64,000 nt of DNA from assembly GCA_003129525.1 (NCBI GenBank), contig CP029329.1, forward strand, positions 2,027,501 through 2,091,500. Reading direction: 5' to 3'. This document shows, one piece after another, positions 9,627-18,569 of the stretch. The notes below the pieces were generated by a model, which saw only the letters and a list, made by a program, of their open reading frames with translations, was not told the DNA's origin and ran no database searches. Source of the DNA: Clostridium beijerinckii (GTDB taxonomy: Bacteria > Bacillota > Clostridia > Clostridiales > Clostridiaceae). The position numbers and the translations under genes are program-made. Numbering within the stretch: position 1 is the stretch's first letter; the number at the start of each line of letters is the position of its first letter.

Positions 9627-9765
9627 AGTCTATAGGTTTTCCTTCAAAATTTGTATATTCAGGTTTAGTTTTATGATTTCCACCAAGGTTATCTTGTTTA
9701 TCATGTAATTTTTGTCTTCTTGCACCTTTTTGTATAGAGTTAATGGCCCCTTCTTTATTTGGCAT
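9625..9765 (-). CDS. Small hydrophilic protein, 46 residues, unknown
   Basis: This short frame begins MPNKEGAINSIQKGARRQ and ends EYTNFEGKPID. It is hydrophilic, basic in the middle, and has no signal or membrane segment. The ATG (complement of 9763-9765) has a strong ribosome site, AAAGGAGTGATTAAT, which supports it over the longer upstream-extended frame. Its stop codon lies at the very end of the AGGCATAT-type element, so the element sits immediately 3'. I do not recognise the family. Confidence 0.6.
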   Translation of the reverse strand: MPNKEGAINSIQKGARRQKLHDKQDNLGGNHKTKPEYTNFEGKPID

Positions 9766-9971
9766 ATTAATCACTCCTTTCATGTATCTTATTAAGTATT
9801 TTGCACTTATATTAAAATTTGATACATTTAAATTTTTGGATAATAATATGTACAAGTATTGAAAAATATTGTATATATGGTATATAATATTTGATAGTAT
9901 GATATGTATACGTATAATTATTAATTGGAAAGAAATACGTAGAACTAAATAATCTAAAGGAGGAATAGACA

Positions 9972-10508
9972 ATGGAGGGTACAAAGTTTCCTATTGTTAT
10001 TAAAAAAAGAAATGGTGTAATGATAGGTGTTTCAATACTTGAAATAGCAATGGGAATAATGTTTGGAATTATTGCAGACGGACCAAAGAGCGTTCTTCTA
10101 TGGATATTTGTATTTACTGGGATAATAACTGCACTTTCAGTTTTAGTAGAATACAATCAAGATATAATACTTAAAGAAAATAATGTGGAATTTTATAAAA
10201 ATAATGATTTGATAAAATCAATAAAATATAGTAGTATCAATGCTATTTATATTTCAAAAGGAAATGAAACTAAAACTAAGAAAAAAGATTTTTTAACAAT
10301 TGGATTTAACGGTAATGACAATAAAAGTAATAAAAATAGCAAAAATAATAAAAGCAAAAATTCTAAGGGCGAGAGTTATCCAATTAATCATAGTGTCTAT
10401 AGCTCTCAAGATTTAAATACATTAAATAATATTATTCTAATGAAAAATTCTTCTATAAAAGTAAGTGATGACGTAAAAAATCTAACAAATAAAATACACA
10501 CAAAGTAA
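9972..10508 (+). CDS. Membrane protein with PH-like C-terminal domain, unknown
   Basis: A 178-residue protein with two hydrophobic segments at about residues 17-37 and 42-60. A short beta-rich part follows (DIILKENNVEFYKNNDLIKS) that resembles bacterial PH-like domains seen in other two-helix membrane proteins. Residues about 115-140 are a low-complexity Asn/Lys/Ser linker (NKSNKNSKNNKSKNSKGES). The ribosome site AAAGGAGG is 9 bases before the ATG. It is divergent from the 46-residue gene across a roughly 200-bp AT-rich region that must hold both promoters. The function is unknown and the PH-like assignment is tentative. Confidence 0.65.
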   Translation: MEGTKFPIVIKKRNGVMIGVSILEIAMGIMFGIIADGPKSVLLWIFVFTGIITALSVLVEYNQDIILKENNVEFYKNNDLIKSIKYSSINAIYISKGNETKTKKKDFLTIGFNGNDNKSNKNSKNNKSKNSKGESYPINHSVYSSQDLNTLNNIILMKNSSIKVSDDVKNLTNKIHTK

Positions 10509-10516
10509 TAAATAAA

Positions 10517-10547
10517 TCCCCTCAAAACAATTTTTGTTTTGAGGGGA
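10517..10547. terminator. Bidirectional terminator
   Basis: The stem CCCCTCAAAACA/TGTTTTGAGGGG has A and T runs on either side. It lies between the convergent genes ending at 10508 and 10553 and can serve both. Confidence 0.85.
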
Positions 10548-10552
10548 TGTTC

Positions 10553-11440
10553 TTATTCTGTAGGTAGATCATTTAATGATTTAAATTCATAGCCATCTTC
10601 TTTTAAAGTTTTAATAACTGTTGGGAGTATTTTTGTATTTGTATTTGAAACTGCATGTAAAAGCATTATAGAACCAGGATGAGCTCCTTTACATATTTTT
10701 TCTAAAGCATAACTTTCAGACGGTTGATTATTTACTAGCCAATCTTTATAAGCAAAACTCCAAAATATAGTTTTATATCCTAAATCCTTTGTCAATTGCA
10801 AAGATTCTTTTGAATATTTCCCCATTGGAGGTCTAAAGAAGGTTGGCATATCTTCTCCAATAAGTTCTTTATAGGCATCTTCTACACCATTAAGCTCTGC
10901 TTTGAATTTTTCGTTGTCATGTATTTGTGCCATAGAAGGATGATGTACGCTATGATTACCAACTATATGCCCTTCATCAACCATTCGCTTAATTAGCTCA
11001 GGCTCTTTAATAATGTAAGGTTTAACAACAAAAAATGCAGCAGGTACGTTATATTCTTTTAGTATATCGAGAATTTGCCCAGTATGACCGTTTTCATATC
11101 CTTCATCAAAAGTAAGATATAAAACTTTATTTGAAGTATCACCTAAGTAATAAGCAGAGTTTTCTTTAAGAAAATCAATAGATTCTCTTGGTGCTTCTGC
11201 GATTTGACCTTTCCCTTTTCCAACATAATACCAGTTAAGTTCGTCTTCATCGCTGAAAGAGGAAAAGATATCTTTTATATTATCAATATCTGAAATATCT
11301 CCCAAGACTCCATCTTCTTGAAAACATTCATTTGCATCAATATCTTCATTACTTGTAGCACTTACATATTGGGTTGGAGAAATTACAATTAGATCTAGAA
11401 TTAAAGAAAGAGCAATAAAAGATTTTATTGATTTTTTCAT
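10553..11440 (-). CDS. pdaA: PdaA-type polysaccharide (delta-lactam) deacetylase
   Basis: A secreted NodB-fold N-deacetylase; PdaA removes the acetyl group from MurNAc during spore cortex muramic delta-lactam formation. I set the start at ATG 11440 (295 residues) because GAAGGTG lies just upstream; the longer frame would begin at a TTG. A signal peptide spans about residues 4-28 and ends near VSATS. The NodB motifs are LTFDEGYENGHT (motif 1, here DE instead of the usual DD), VGNHSVHHPSM (H-x3-H metal site), FRPPMGKYS, IFWSFAYKDW and IMLLHAVS. The C-terminal layout with FDEGYENG matches PdaA rather than general chitin deacetylases. It converges on the PH-like membrane protein gene. Confidence 0.88.
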   Translation of the reverse strand: MKKSIKSFIALSLILDLIVISPTQYVSATSNEDIDANECFQEDGVLGDISDIDNIKDIFSSFSDEDELNWYYVGKGKGQIAEAPRESIDFLKENSAYYLGDTSNKVLYLTFDEGYENGHTGQILDILKEYNVPAAFFVVKPYIIKEPELIKRMVDEGHIVGNHSVHHPSMAQIHDNEKFKAELNGVEDAYKELIGEDMPTFFRPPMGKYSKESLQLTKDLGYKTIFWSFAYKDWLVNNQPSESYALEKICKGAHPGSIMLLHAVSNTNTKILPTVIKTLKEDGYEFKSLNDLPTE

Positions 11441-11540
11441 TTTTTCACCTTCAATCTTCAAAATAGTATTGGCATAAGCTTTATATTGATAACTTAATGC
11501 TTAATCATTCATAGTATTTCAAATTTATTAAAGAATAACC

Positions 11541-11681
11541 ATGGTAAATTATATATATACCTTAACTAAAAGGAATCTTTGCCATATACCCTATGGATAT
11601 GAAATGAAATCTTTAAATATCGATTATAGGTATTCTGAAGTTAGAGTTGAAATAAAAAATGTTCTAGAGTATAATTTTTAA
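11541..11681 (+). pseudogene. Possible 46-codon ORF or gene remnant before a MITE
   Basis: A frame opens at ATG 11541 (MVNYIYTLTKRNLCHIPYGY) and stops at 11679-11681, six bases before the AGGCATAT-type element at 11687. No good ribosome site is visible (ATTAAAGAATAACC). It could be a decayed gene end or chance. The rest of the 11441-11881 gap holds only the element and probable promoter sequence for the flanking genes. Confidence 0.2.
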
Positions 11682-11686
11682 AGGTA

Positions 11687-11844
11687 AGGCATATGAAAGA
11701 AAATAACAAGTCAAAGATGCGATGTATATTTTGCGTCAGACGAGGAAGTGTGTTTACCTCATAGCAGGCTATTAGGTGAACATGCTGACGAAGTATGACA
11801 CAAAATAGACTAGCATACTGACTTGTTATTTTTTGAATATGCCT
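11687..11844 (+). mobile_element. MITE-like element, 158 bp
   Basis: Left end AGGCATATGAAAGAAAATAA, right end TTATTTTTTGAATATGCCT. The interior includes CTCATAGCAGGCTATTAGG, which is inverted relative to the 9397-9626 copy. No coding frame is present. It lies between the divergent pdaA and ychF genes, 37 bp before ychF. Confidence 0.75.
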
Positions 11845-11881
11845 AAATTAAAAGTTAGAAGTTAGAAAGGAATGTACATAG

Positions 11882-12979
11882 ATGAAATTAGGTATGGTAG
11901 GTTTACCGAATGTAGGTAAGAGCACATTGTTCAATGCGATAACAAAAGCTGGGGCGGAATCAGCGAATTATCCATTTTGTACAATTGAACCCAATATTGG
12001 AGTTGTAAGTGTTCCAGATAAGAGATTAGAAGTTTTAGAAAAAATGTATAATACAAAGAAAAAGGTATACACAGCAATAGAGTTTTATGATATAGCAGGA
12101 TTAGTTAAGGGAGCTTCTAAAGGTGAAGGATTAGGAAATAAATTTTTATCACATATTAGAGAAGTTGAAGCAATAGTTCATGTTGTTAGATGCTTTGATG
12201 ATGGTAATGTTGTTCATGTTGATGGCTCTATTGATCCAATACGTGATATAGAAACCATAAATTTAGAATTAATATTTTCTGATTTAGAAGTTTTAGAAAG
12301 AAGAATGGAGAAATCATTAAAACTTGTAAGATCAGGAGATAAGACTGCAAAATTTGAATATGCAATCATGGAAAAAATGAAGGAGCAATTAGAAGCCAAT
12401 AAACCTGTTAGGACTTTAGAAGTTACAGAAGAAGAAGACGCTTTTGCAAAAAGCTTATTTTTAATTACTTCAAAGAAAGTTTTATATGCTTGTAATATTT
12501 CTGAGGATGATGTTATGGAAGGTAACTTTGATAATGATTATGTTAAAAAAGTCAAAGAGTACGCAGCAGAAGAAAATTCAGAAGTTATGGTTGTAAGTGC
12601 TAAGATTGAGGAAGAATTATCAGGACTTGAAGATGATGAAAAAGCTGAAATGCTAGGCGAATATGGATTAGATGAATCAGGACTAGATAAATTAGTTGAA
12701 ACTAGCTATAAATTACTTGGTCTTATGAGTTACCTAACAGCTGGAGTTCAAGAAGTTAGAGCGTGGACAATTAAAAGAGGAACTAAAGCACCAGCAGCGG
12801 CAGGTAAGATTCACTCTGATATTGAAAGAGGATTTATTAGAGCTGAAGTAGTTGGATATGATGATTTAGTTGAATGTGGTTCAGAAGCAGCAGCTAAGGA
12901 AAAAGGGAAATTTAGACTTGAAGGAAAAGATTATATAATGCAAGATGGAGATGTAGTTAATTTTAGATTTAATGTATAG
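11882..12979 (+). CDS. ychF: Redox-regulated ATPase YchF (OBG-family)
   Basis: A 365-residue cytoplasmic P-loop NTPase of the YchF/OLA1 family, which prefers ATP over GTP and binds ribosomes. Walker A is GLPNVGKSTLF (residues 7-17). Switch II is YDIAGLVKGASKGEGLGNKF. The usual NKxD motif is replaced by NISEDD, as is characteristic of YchF and explains ATP preference. The C-terminal TGS domain is present (RAWTIKRGTKAPAAAGKIHS ... MQDGDVVNFRFNV). Length is normal. It has a ribosome site AGAAAGGAATG and is apparently monocistronic. Confidence 0.97.
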   Translation: MKLGMVGLPNVGKSTLFNAITKAGAESANYPFCTIEPNIGVVSVPDKRLEVLEKMYNTKKKVYTAIEFYDIAGLVKGASKGEGLGNKFLSHIREVEAIVHVVRCFDDGNVVHVDGSIDPIRDIETINLELIFSDLEVLERRMEKSLKLVRSGDKTAKFEYAIMEKMKEQLEANKPVRTLEVTEEEDAFAKSLFLITSKKVLYACNISEDDVMEGNFDNDYVKKVKEYAAEENSEVMVVSAKIEEELSGLEDDEKAEMLGEYGLDESGLDKLVETSYKLLGLMSYLTAGVQEVRAWTIKRGTKAPAAAGKIHSDIERGFIRAEVVGYDDLVECGSEAAAKEKGKFRLEGKDYIMQDGDVVNFRFNV

Positions 12980-13047
12980 GCATATTTTTATAGTATAAGT
13001 ATAACTTAGAAGCAGGGTATGTATCTATATAAGTAAATAAATTGTAT

Positions 13048-13080
13048 TAAAGAGTGAGGTTAAAAATCTTGCTCTTTTTC
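13048..13080 (+). terminator. Weak terminator after ychF
   Basis: AAAGAG...CTCTTTTT with imperfect inner pairing. Nothing else is recognisable in the 12980-13224 gap apart from AT-rich promoter sequence. Confidence 0.4.
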
Positions 13081-13224
13081 AGTGGAATTTTTAATTACTG
13101 ATAAATTTATGAATATATAGTTACAATTGAATGAATATTATGTAAAATGTAGATTTTTATACTAAAGTTTGTTAAAATAAAGTGCAAGTCTAAGCTTAAT
13201 ATAATAGTAAGGTGTGATTTATTC

Positions 13225-15027
13225 GTGAAAAGATCAAGGGAAGAATATATAAGTGCTTTAAAAGAATATATAAGTGTCTTGAAAAGAAATACAACGTTCA
13301 TAAAAGAAAAGATAAGTATTTTACAAGGAAATAAATATTTTATTCCAATCATAACTATTATTATATCTTTAAGTATAATAATGGGGATTAATGAAGTGGT
13401 CGAATCTAATATTGGGACAAATAAAGATGAAGTATCGATTGCTACTAATACTGCAGAGACAGATTTTTATAATAGAAAATATGAGGCGGCAATTGCTGGT
13501 TATACAAAACTTCAAGAAAAAGAGGACTGGCCTATATGGAATGTAAAAATCGCTGAAATTTATTCTGTTGAAGGAAACTTTGTAAAATCAAATGAGATGC
13601 TTGAACAAGTTTATGAAACTAGAAATAAAATTATAGATACGAAAAAGGAAGAAAAGGACAAACTTGAAATTAAAGATAGAGAATTAACCAATTATATAGC
13701 ATTTACAGCTCTTATGAATGGTGACGATAAAAAAGCTTTAGAATATGGGGAAGTATTCCTACAAGATTATCCAGATGATAAGAATTTATTAAAAACAATG
13801 TTCACTATTTGTCTTGCAAATAGTAACAAAGTTAAGGCAAAGGAAATAGTTGATAAATATCCAATAAGTGATGAAACTGCAAGTGATTTAGCTGCTTTGG
13901 CTAGAATGAATTTGTTAATTGATGACTTTGATAAAGGATTTGCATTGTTAAAAGATGCTTGGTATAAAGATAAAAATGAAGTGAGAACATTTGATGTTAT
14001 AGCTCAAATTGCAGATTATGATCAAGCTGATATTTTAAATAAAATTTCAAAACTTGAAGAAAAAGAACCTAATGAACTTGCATATAAAATGTGGAGAGCT
14101 AAGATTTACTCTATGAGTAAAGATTACGCAGAAAAAGCTGGTGAATTGGTTGATAAGCTGGATAGTGAAGATGTTGGAAATACAAATCTAATGCTTATTA
14201 AATCTAATATGTATCAAAATATGGGAGAAATAGAAAAATCAAAAGAAGTTTTAGATGAAATAATAAATAAAGATCCAAACTCATTTATAGGATATCACGC
14301 TGCGGCATGGCAAGATTATAATAATGAAAAGTACGATGACGCTTTTAAAAATTGCGAAAAAAGTATAGTTATGGACAAAGATTATCCAGATAATTATGGA
14401 TTTCTAATACCTGAAATAATGGCAAAACAAAATAAGAGTGAAGAAGTAGAACCATATTTTAGAACTGCTTTATATAAAGAACCATTTAATTATAATATTA
14501 TTATTAAAATAGCAGAATATTATGGGAATACAATGCAGGACACAACTAAGGCATTATATTATTATGACTTAGCTTCAAAAATAAAACCAAATGATGCAGA
14601 GATATATTACAATATGGCATTAATAAAAAGTAATAATCAAAGACAAGATGAAGCAATAGAGTTATTAAAAAAGAGTATTTCAATAAGTGATAAAGTTATC
14701 AAATATCATAGAGCACTTGGAACTGTATATTTAAATGCAGAAAAAAGTGAAGAAGCACTTAAAGAAATAAGAAATGCATATTCTATTGATAAAAATGATA
14801 TTTTAACATTAAATAATGCAGGGTGCTATTACATAGCAATTGATGGTGATGTAGATAGAAGTATGACTAATTTAAAAGCAGCATATGATGGAATAAATGA
14901 AAAAACAAGTGCTGACGATAAAGATACAATAACCGAGAATTATAATAGAGTTAAAAATCTGTCTGATGCATACAATAAAAGAAATGGTGCAACACTAACA
15001 GTACCAGACCTTAGATTATTTTATTAG
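13225..15027 (+). CDS. Membrane-anchored TPR-repeat protein
   Basis: A 600-residue protein with a short basic cytoplasmic N-terminus, one membrane helix (about residues 38-55, PIITIIISLSIIMGI) and a long helical region of TPR pairs, predicted outside the membrane. Clear TPR units include YYYDLASKIKPNDAEIYYNM and YHRALGTVYLNAEKSEEAL. The start is GTG 13225, with AAGGTG nine bases upstream. The N-terminal tail contains a nearly exact 21-bp tandem duplication (bases 13243-13286) coding for EYISALK/EYISVLK. Its function is unknown; such proteins often scaffold envelope or secretion complexes. It is followed 14 bp later by manA, so they probably share a transcript. Confidence 0.82.
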   Translation: MKRSREEYISALKEYISVLKRNTTFIKEKISILQGNKYFIPIITIIISLSIIMGINEVVESNIGTNKDEVSIATNTAETDFYNRKYEAAIAGYTKLQEKEDWPIWNVKIAEIYSVEGNFVKSNEMLEQVYETRNKIIDTKKEEKDKLEIKDRELTNYIAFTALMNGDDKKALEYGEVFLQDYPDDKNLLKTMFTICLANSNKVKAKEIVDKYPISDETASDLAALARMNLLIDDFDKGFALLKDAWYKDKNEVRTFDVIAQIADYDQADILNKISKLEEKEPNELAYKMWRAKIYSMSKDYAEKAGELVDKLDSEDVGNTNLMLIKSNMYQNMGEIEKSKEVLDEIINKDPNSFIGYHAAAWQDYNNEKYDDAFKNCEKSIVMDKDYPDNYGFLIPEIMAKQNKSEEVEPYFRTALYKEPFNYNIIIKIAEYYGNTMQDTTKALYYYDLASKIKPNDAEIYYNMALIKSNNQRQDEAIELLKKSISISDKVIKYHRALGTVYLNAEKSEEALKEIRNAYSIDKNDILTLNNAGCYYIAIDGDVDRSMTNLKAAYDGINEKTSADDKDTITENYNRVKNLSDAYNKRNGATLTVPDLRLFY

Positions 15028-15041
15028 TAGGGGGAAGTAAT

Positions 15042-16019
15042 ATGTATCCAATTAAATTTGAAAACCTATATTATGAAAGAATATGGGGAGGAAAAAACCT
15101 AGAAAAATTTAGAGATAATGTTCCAGAAGGTGTCATAGGAGAAAGTTGGGATATTGCTTGTCATAAAAATGGTACAGGTAAAGTTGAAAATGGTGAGTTA
15201 AAAGGAAAAACTTTTGATGAAATAATACAACTTTATGGAGAAGAACTTTTAGGAAAAGAAATAGATAAAAAAGAATTTCCACTTTTAATTAAATTAATAA
15301 CTGCTCAAGATAAACTTTCAGTTCAAGTTCATCCAAATGATGAATATGCAAACAGAGTAGAAAAAGATTCCGGAAAAACAGAAGCTTGGTATGTAGTAGA
15401 TGCAGAAGAAGGAGCTTCATTAATAGTTGGAACAAAGGATTGTGATAAAGAAACATTTAGTAAAGCAATTAATGAAGGAAACTTAGATAAGTATTTAAAT
15501 AAAATTTCAGTTAAAAAAGGGGACTTTTTCTATGTGCAAAGCGGACTTGTGCATGCCATATGTGAAGGCGTTTTGATCGCTGAAATTCAACAAAACAGCG
15601 ATACTACATATAGAGTTTATGACTATAATAGAGGAAGAGAAATACATGTTGAAAAGGCATTAGAGGTAATAGATTTTTCTCTTGAAGGAAAGAATTCAAA
15701 TGGTATATTAATAAAAAAAGATGGATATGACAAAACATATCTTTGCTTAGGAGAATATTTTACAATACAAAAATATAAAGTTAATACATCTGCAAAGGAA
15801 AAGAGTGATGAAGAAAGATTTTATTTATTCACTTGTGTTGAAGGAAATGGTGTAATAAAATATAGTGATGGAGAAGTAAAGATACATATAGGAGATAGTA
15901 TTTTTATTCCAGCAACTCTTGGAGATTACGAATTAATAGGAGATTTTACTTTGTTAAAAAGTTATGTACCTAATGTAAAAAATGAAGAAATAGATGTATT
16001 AAGTATAATAGAAAAATAG
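15042..16019 (+). CDS. manA: Mannose-6-phosphate isomerase, class I
   Basis: A zinc-dependent cupin that interconverts fructose-6-phosphate and mannose-6-phosphate. At 325 residues it has the length of the short Firmicute type. Metal ligands are visible in SVQVHPND (Q and H near residues 95-97), in EAWYVVDAEEG (E) and in GLVHAICEG (H near residue 172). A second cupin part is at the C-terminus (VEGNGVIKYSDGEV...DSIFIPATLG). The ribosome site GGGGGAAG lies before the ATG and the gene follows the TPR gene by 14 bp. It may feed GDP-mannose for surface polysaccharide or help with mannose use. Confidence 0.95.
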   Translation: MYPIKFENLYYERIWGGKNLEKFRDNVPEGVIGESWDIACHKNGTGKVENGELKGKTFDEIIQLYGEELLGKEIDKKEFPLLIKLITAQDKLSVQVHPNDEYANRVEKDSGKTEAWYVVDAEEGASLIVGTKDCDKETFSKAINEGNLDKYLNKISVKKGDFFYVQSGLVHAICEGVLIAEIQQNSDTTYRVYDYNRGREIHVEKALEVIDFSLEGKNSNGILIKKDGYDKTYLCLGEYFTIQKYKVNTSAKEKSDEERFYLFTCVEGNGVIKYSDGEVKIHIGDSIFIPATLGDYELIGDFTLLKSYVPNVKNEEIDVLSIIEK

Positions 16020-16029
16020 TAATAAAAAT

Positions 16030-16059
16030 TTAAGGAGGAACTAAAAGTTGCTCCTTAAT
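16030..16059 (+). terminator. Possible terminator hairpin after manA
   Basis: The stem TTAAGGAG/CTCCTTAA is followed by TTATTG. It lacks a strong T-run, so it may be only a partial terminator. Confidence 0.4.
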
Positions 16060-16100
16060 TATTGAAATAAATTAATTAATAGAAAGAGAGTGATATTTAA

Positions 16101-16955
16101 GTGGGATTTGATATTTTATTTATAATTAAAGCTATTATTATAGCAATAGTTGAAGGGCTGACAGAATTTATTCCAGTATCTTCTACAGGACATATGATTC
16201 TTGCAGGAAGTATTATTAATTTTAATGAAGAACCATTTGTAAGTATGTTTGAAGTTGTAATTCAATTAGGTGCAATATTTGCAGTTGTAGTTTTATATTG
16301 GGACAAGATAAGAGACAGTGTAATTGATTTTTTAAAATATATATTTACAAATGGGAAAGAAGGCAAAGTTGGATTTAGATTTGGAATTAATATTATTGTT
16401 GGATCAATTCCAGCTCTAATAATAGGATTGATTTTACATGACAAAATAAAATCATTATTCGTAGTAGGAGCTGTTGTTATTGGATTTATTGTTGGAGGCA
16501 TTCTTTTAATAGTAATTGAAAATAAGTTTAGAAAAAAGAAGCATTCAATAACAGATATAGATAAAATAACACCTATTGATTCTTTTAAAATAGGGTGTTT
16601 TCAATGTCTTGCTATGTGGCCAGGAATGTCAAGGAGTGCATCTACAATAATGGGTGGTTGGATAGCAGGACTTTCAACTACTGTCGCAGCTGAATATTCA
16701 TTTTTCTTAGCAATTCCAGCCATGGTTGGTTCATCAGGATTAGATTTAATAAAATTTGATTATTCAACAATGAATTTAAAATATGCACTTGCTTTGATAA
16801 TTGGATTTGTTGTAGCATTTATTGTTGCACTAATTGTAATGAGGAAGTTCATAGATTATTTAAAAAAGAGACCTATGCGAGTATTTGCTGTATATAGAAT
16901 AGGTGCGGGTATAGTATTTGCCATACTTATGTTCTTTGGATTTTTAAAAATTTAA
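16101..16955 (+). CDS. uppP: Undecaprenyl-diphosphatase (BacA/UppP)
   Basis: Integral membrane phosphatase that recycles undecaprenyl pyrophosphate to the monophosphate carrier used for peptidoglycan and polysaccharide export; overexpression gives bacitracin resistance. The length is 284 residues. Signatures are EGLTEFIPVSSTGHMIL (residues 18-34, with the catalytic E and the SSTGH box) and the second conserved loop WPGMSRSASTIMGG (about 173-186). About eight membrane helices are seen. The start is GTG 16101, with AGAGAGTG upstream. It would serve the envelope polymer genes at the window start. Confidence 0.96.
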   Translation: MGFDILFIIKAIIIAIVEGLTEFIPVSSTGHMILAGSIINFNEEPFVSMFEVVIQLGAIFAVVVLYWDKIRDSVIDFLKYIFTNGKEGKVGFRFGINIIVGSIPALIIGLILHDKIKSLFVVGAVVIGFIVGGILLIVIENKFRKKKHSITDIDKITPIDSFKIGCFQCLAMWPGMSRSASTIMGGWIAGLSTTVAAEYSFFLAIPAMVGSSGLDLIKFDYSTMNLKYALALIIGFVVAFIVALIVMRKFIDYLKKRPMRVFAVYRIGAGIVFAILMFFGFLKI

Positions 16956-17000
16956 ATTATAAAAAAGCGTTGTTTTAAAAGCAATAAATAATTCATAATT

Positions 17001-17067
17001 AGGTATATGAAAGAAAATAGCAGATCCAATATAAAAGCTATTGGTCTGTTATTTTTTAAATATGTTT
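17001..17067 (+). mobile_element. Short AGGCATAT-type element
   Basis: Left end AGGTATATGAAAGAAAATAG, right end GTTATTTTTTAAATATGTTT, with an interior of only about 25 bp. The structure can fold as a hairpin ending in T-rich sequence and may terminate uppP transcription. The rest of the 16956-17316 gap is AT-rich and should contain the pfk promoter; I see no consensus site. Confidence 0.65.
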
Positions 17068-17316
17068 TAAGTTAATATGTAAGAAGAAATTTGAAAAGCA
17101 AAATAAAAAAATGTTAATAAAAATGCTATTTTAATGAATCCGTTATGCACATGATGCACTAACTTGAATTCTTATTTAAAGAATGAATATATTGTAAATT
17201 AATGCTTTAAATAAATTAAAGTTTATGATATCATTAAGTAAATAGTCAGAAAATAATGATAATTTACTTTTAGTGATTATTTAAAAACAAGATCATGGTA
17301 TAGGGGGAATTAAGAA

Positions 17317-18414
17317 ATGACTAAAGATATTAAAAAAATAGCTCTATTAACTGGGGGAGGAGATTGCCCCGGATTGAATGCTGTTATAAGAGCTGTGACA
17401 AAGTCAGCAATATTAAATTATGGATATGAAGTTATTGGATATAGATTTGGGTATAGAGGATTATATAACAATGATTTTATTCAGTTAGATTTATCAACAG
17501 TATCAGGTCTTGTATCGAGAGGTGGAACAATACTTTATAGTTCAAATAAAGATAATTTATTTGATTATACAATAGAAGAAGACGGAAAAACGGTTAAAAA
17601 GGATGTATCAGATGTAGCAGTTGAGAATTTGAGAAAAGAAGGTGTAGACGTTTTAATAGTCATTGGTGGAGATGGAACATTAACATCAGCTAGAGATTTT
17701 TCAAGAAAAGGAGTTAATGTAATAGGTGTTCCTAAAACTATAGATAATGATCTAGGATCAACAGATATAACATTTGGATTTAACACTGCAATTGATATTG
17801 CAACTGAAGCTTTGGATAGATTGCATACAACTGCAGAATCACATCATAGAATTATGATTCTTGAAGTTATGGGAAGAAATGCAGGTTTCATAGCATTAGA
17901 ATCAGGAATAGCTGGTTCAGCTGATGTTATTTTATTACCGGAAATTCCATATGATATAAATAAAATTGTAGAAAAGATTGAAGATAGAAAAAAGAATGGG
18001 AAGTTATTTACTATAATTGTTGTAGCCGAAGGTGCAAAACCTAAGGATGGTGAAGTTATGGTAGCTAAAATTGTGACAGATAGCCCAGATCCAATTAGAC
18101 TTGGTGGAATTGGAAACAAATTAGCAGGGGATCTAGAAAAGTTAGTTAAAGAAAGAGAAGTCAGATGTACAGTACTTGGTCACATTCAAAGAGGTGGAAT
18201 TACATGTACATTTGATAGAATATTATCAACAAGATATGGAGTTGCAGCTGTAGAGCTTATCAATGAAGGAAACTTTGGAAATATGGTATGCCTAAAGGGG
18301 AATGAAGTTACTTATGATAGTTTAGAAAATGTTATTGGAAATAATAAAAAAGTAGATCCAAATGGAGAATTGGTAATTATAGCAAAGAAAACAGGTATAT
18401 CATTTGCTGATTAA
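17317..18414 (+). CDS. pfkA: 6-phosphofructokinase (group III-like, ATP or PPi)
   Basis: PfkA-family enzyme phosphorylating fructose-6-phosphate in glycolysis, cytoplasmic. It has 365 residues, against about 320 for the classical clostridial PfkA. Motifs are GGGDCPGLNAVIR (residues 10-22), GGDGTLTSA (about 112-120), PKTIDNDLG (catalytic D, about 140) and MGRNAGFIA. At the donor-determining positions (E. coli 104 and 124) it has Gly and Lys. ATP enzymes usually have Gly/Gly and PPi enzymes Asp/Lys, so the phosphoryl donor is uncertain; Gly/Lys is typical of group III enzymes. A GGGGGAAT ribosome site precedes the ATG. Confidence 0.92.
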   Translation: MTKDIKKIALLTGGGDCPGLNAVIRAVTKSAILNYGYEVIGYRFGYRGLYNNDFIQLDLSTVSGLVSRGGTILYSSNKDNLFDYTIEEDGKTVKKDVSDVAVENLRKEGVDVLIVIGGDGTLTSARDFSRKGVNVIGVPKTIDNDLGSTDITFGFNTAIDIATEALDRLHTTAESHHRIMILEVMGRNAGFIALESGIAGSADVILLPEIPYDINKIVEKIEDRKKNGKLFTIIVVAEGAKPKDGEVMVAKIVTDSPDPIRLGGIGNKLAGDLEKLVKEREVRCTVLGHIQRGGITCTFDRILSTRYGVAAVELINEGNFGNMVCLKGNEVTYDSLENVIGNNKKVDPNGELVIIAKKTGISFAD

Positions 18415-18462
18415 TTAATTTAAAATGAGTACTAATTTATGAATGATATTCTAGTGCTCATA

Positions 18463-18524
18463 AGGCATATGAAAGAAAATAACAAGTCCAATAGTTTGGT
18501 TAACTTATTTTTTAAATATGCCTA
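18463..18524 (+). mobile_element. Short AGGCATAT-type element
   Basis: Left end AGGCATATGAAAGAAAATAA, right end TTATTTTTTAAATATGCCT, 62 bp in total. It lies 48 bp after pfk and may act as its terminator. Confidence 0.7.
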
Positions 18525-18569
18525 AGATACCTAATGACATTAATAGTATTTTAGAAAGCGGTGGGTATT

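Noticed and set aside
9766..9984. N-terminal extension of the 46-residue protein to 119 residues
   Set aside because: The extension covers the divergent promoter region and reads as hydrophobic AT-rich filler; the internal ATG with AAAGGAGTG is a far better start.
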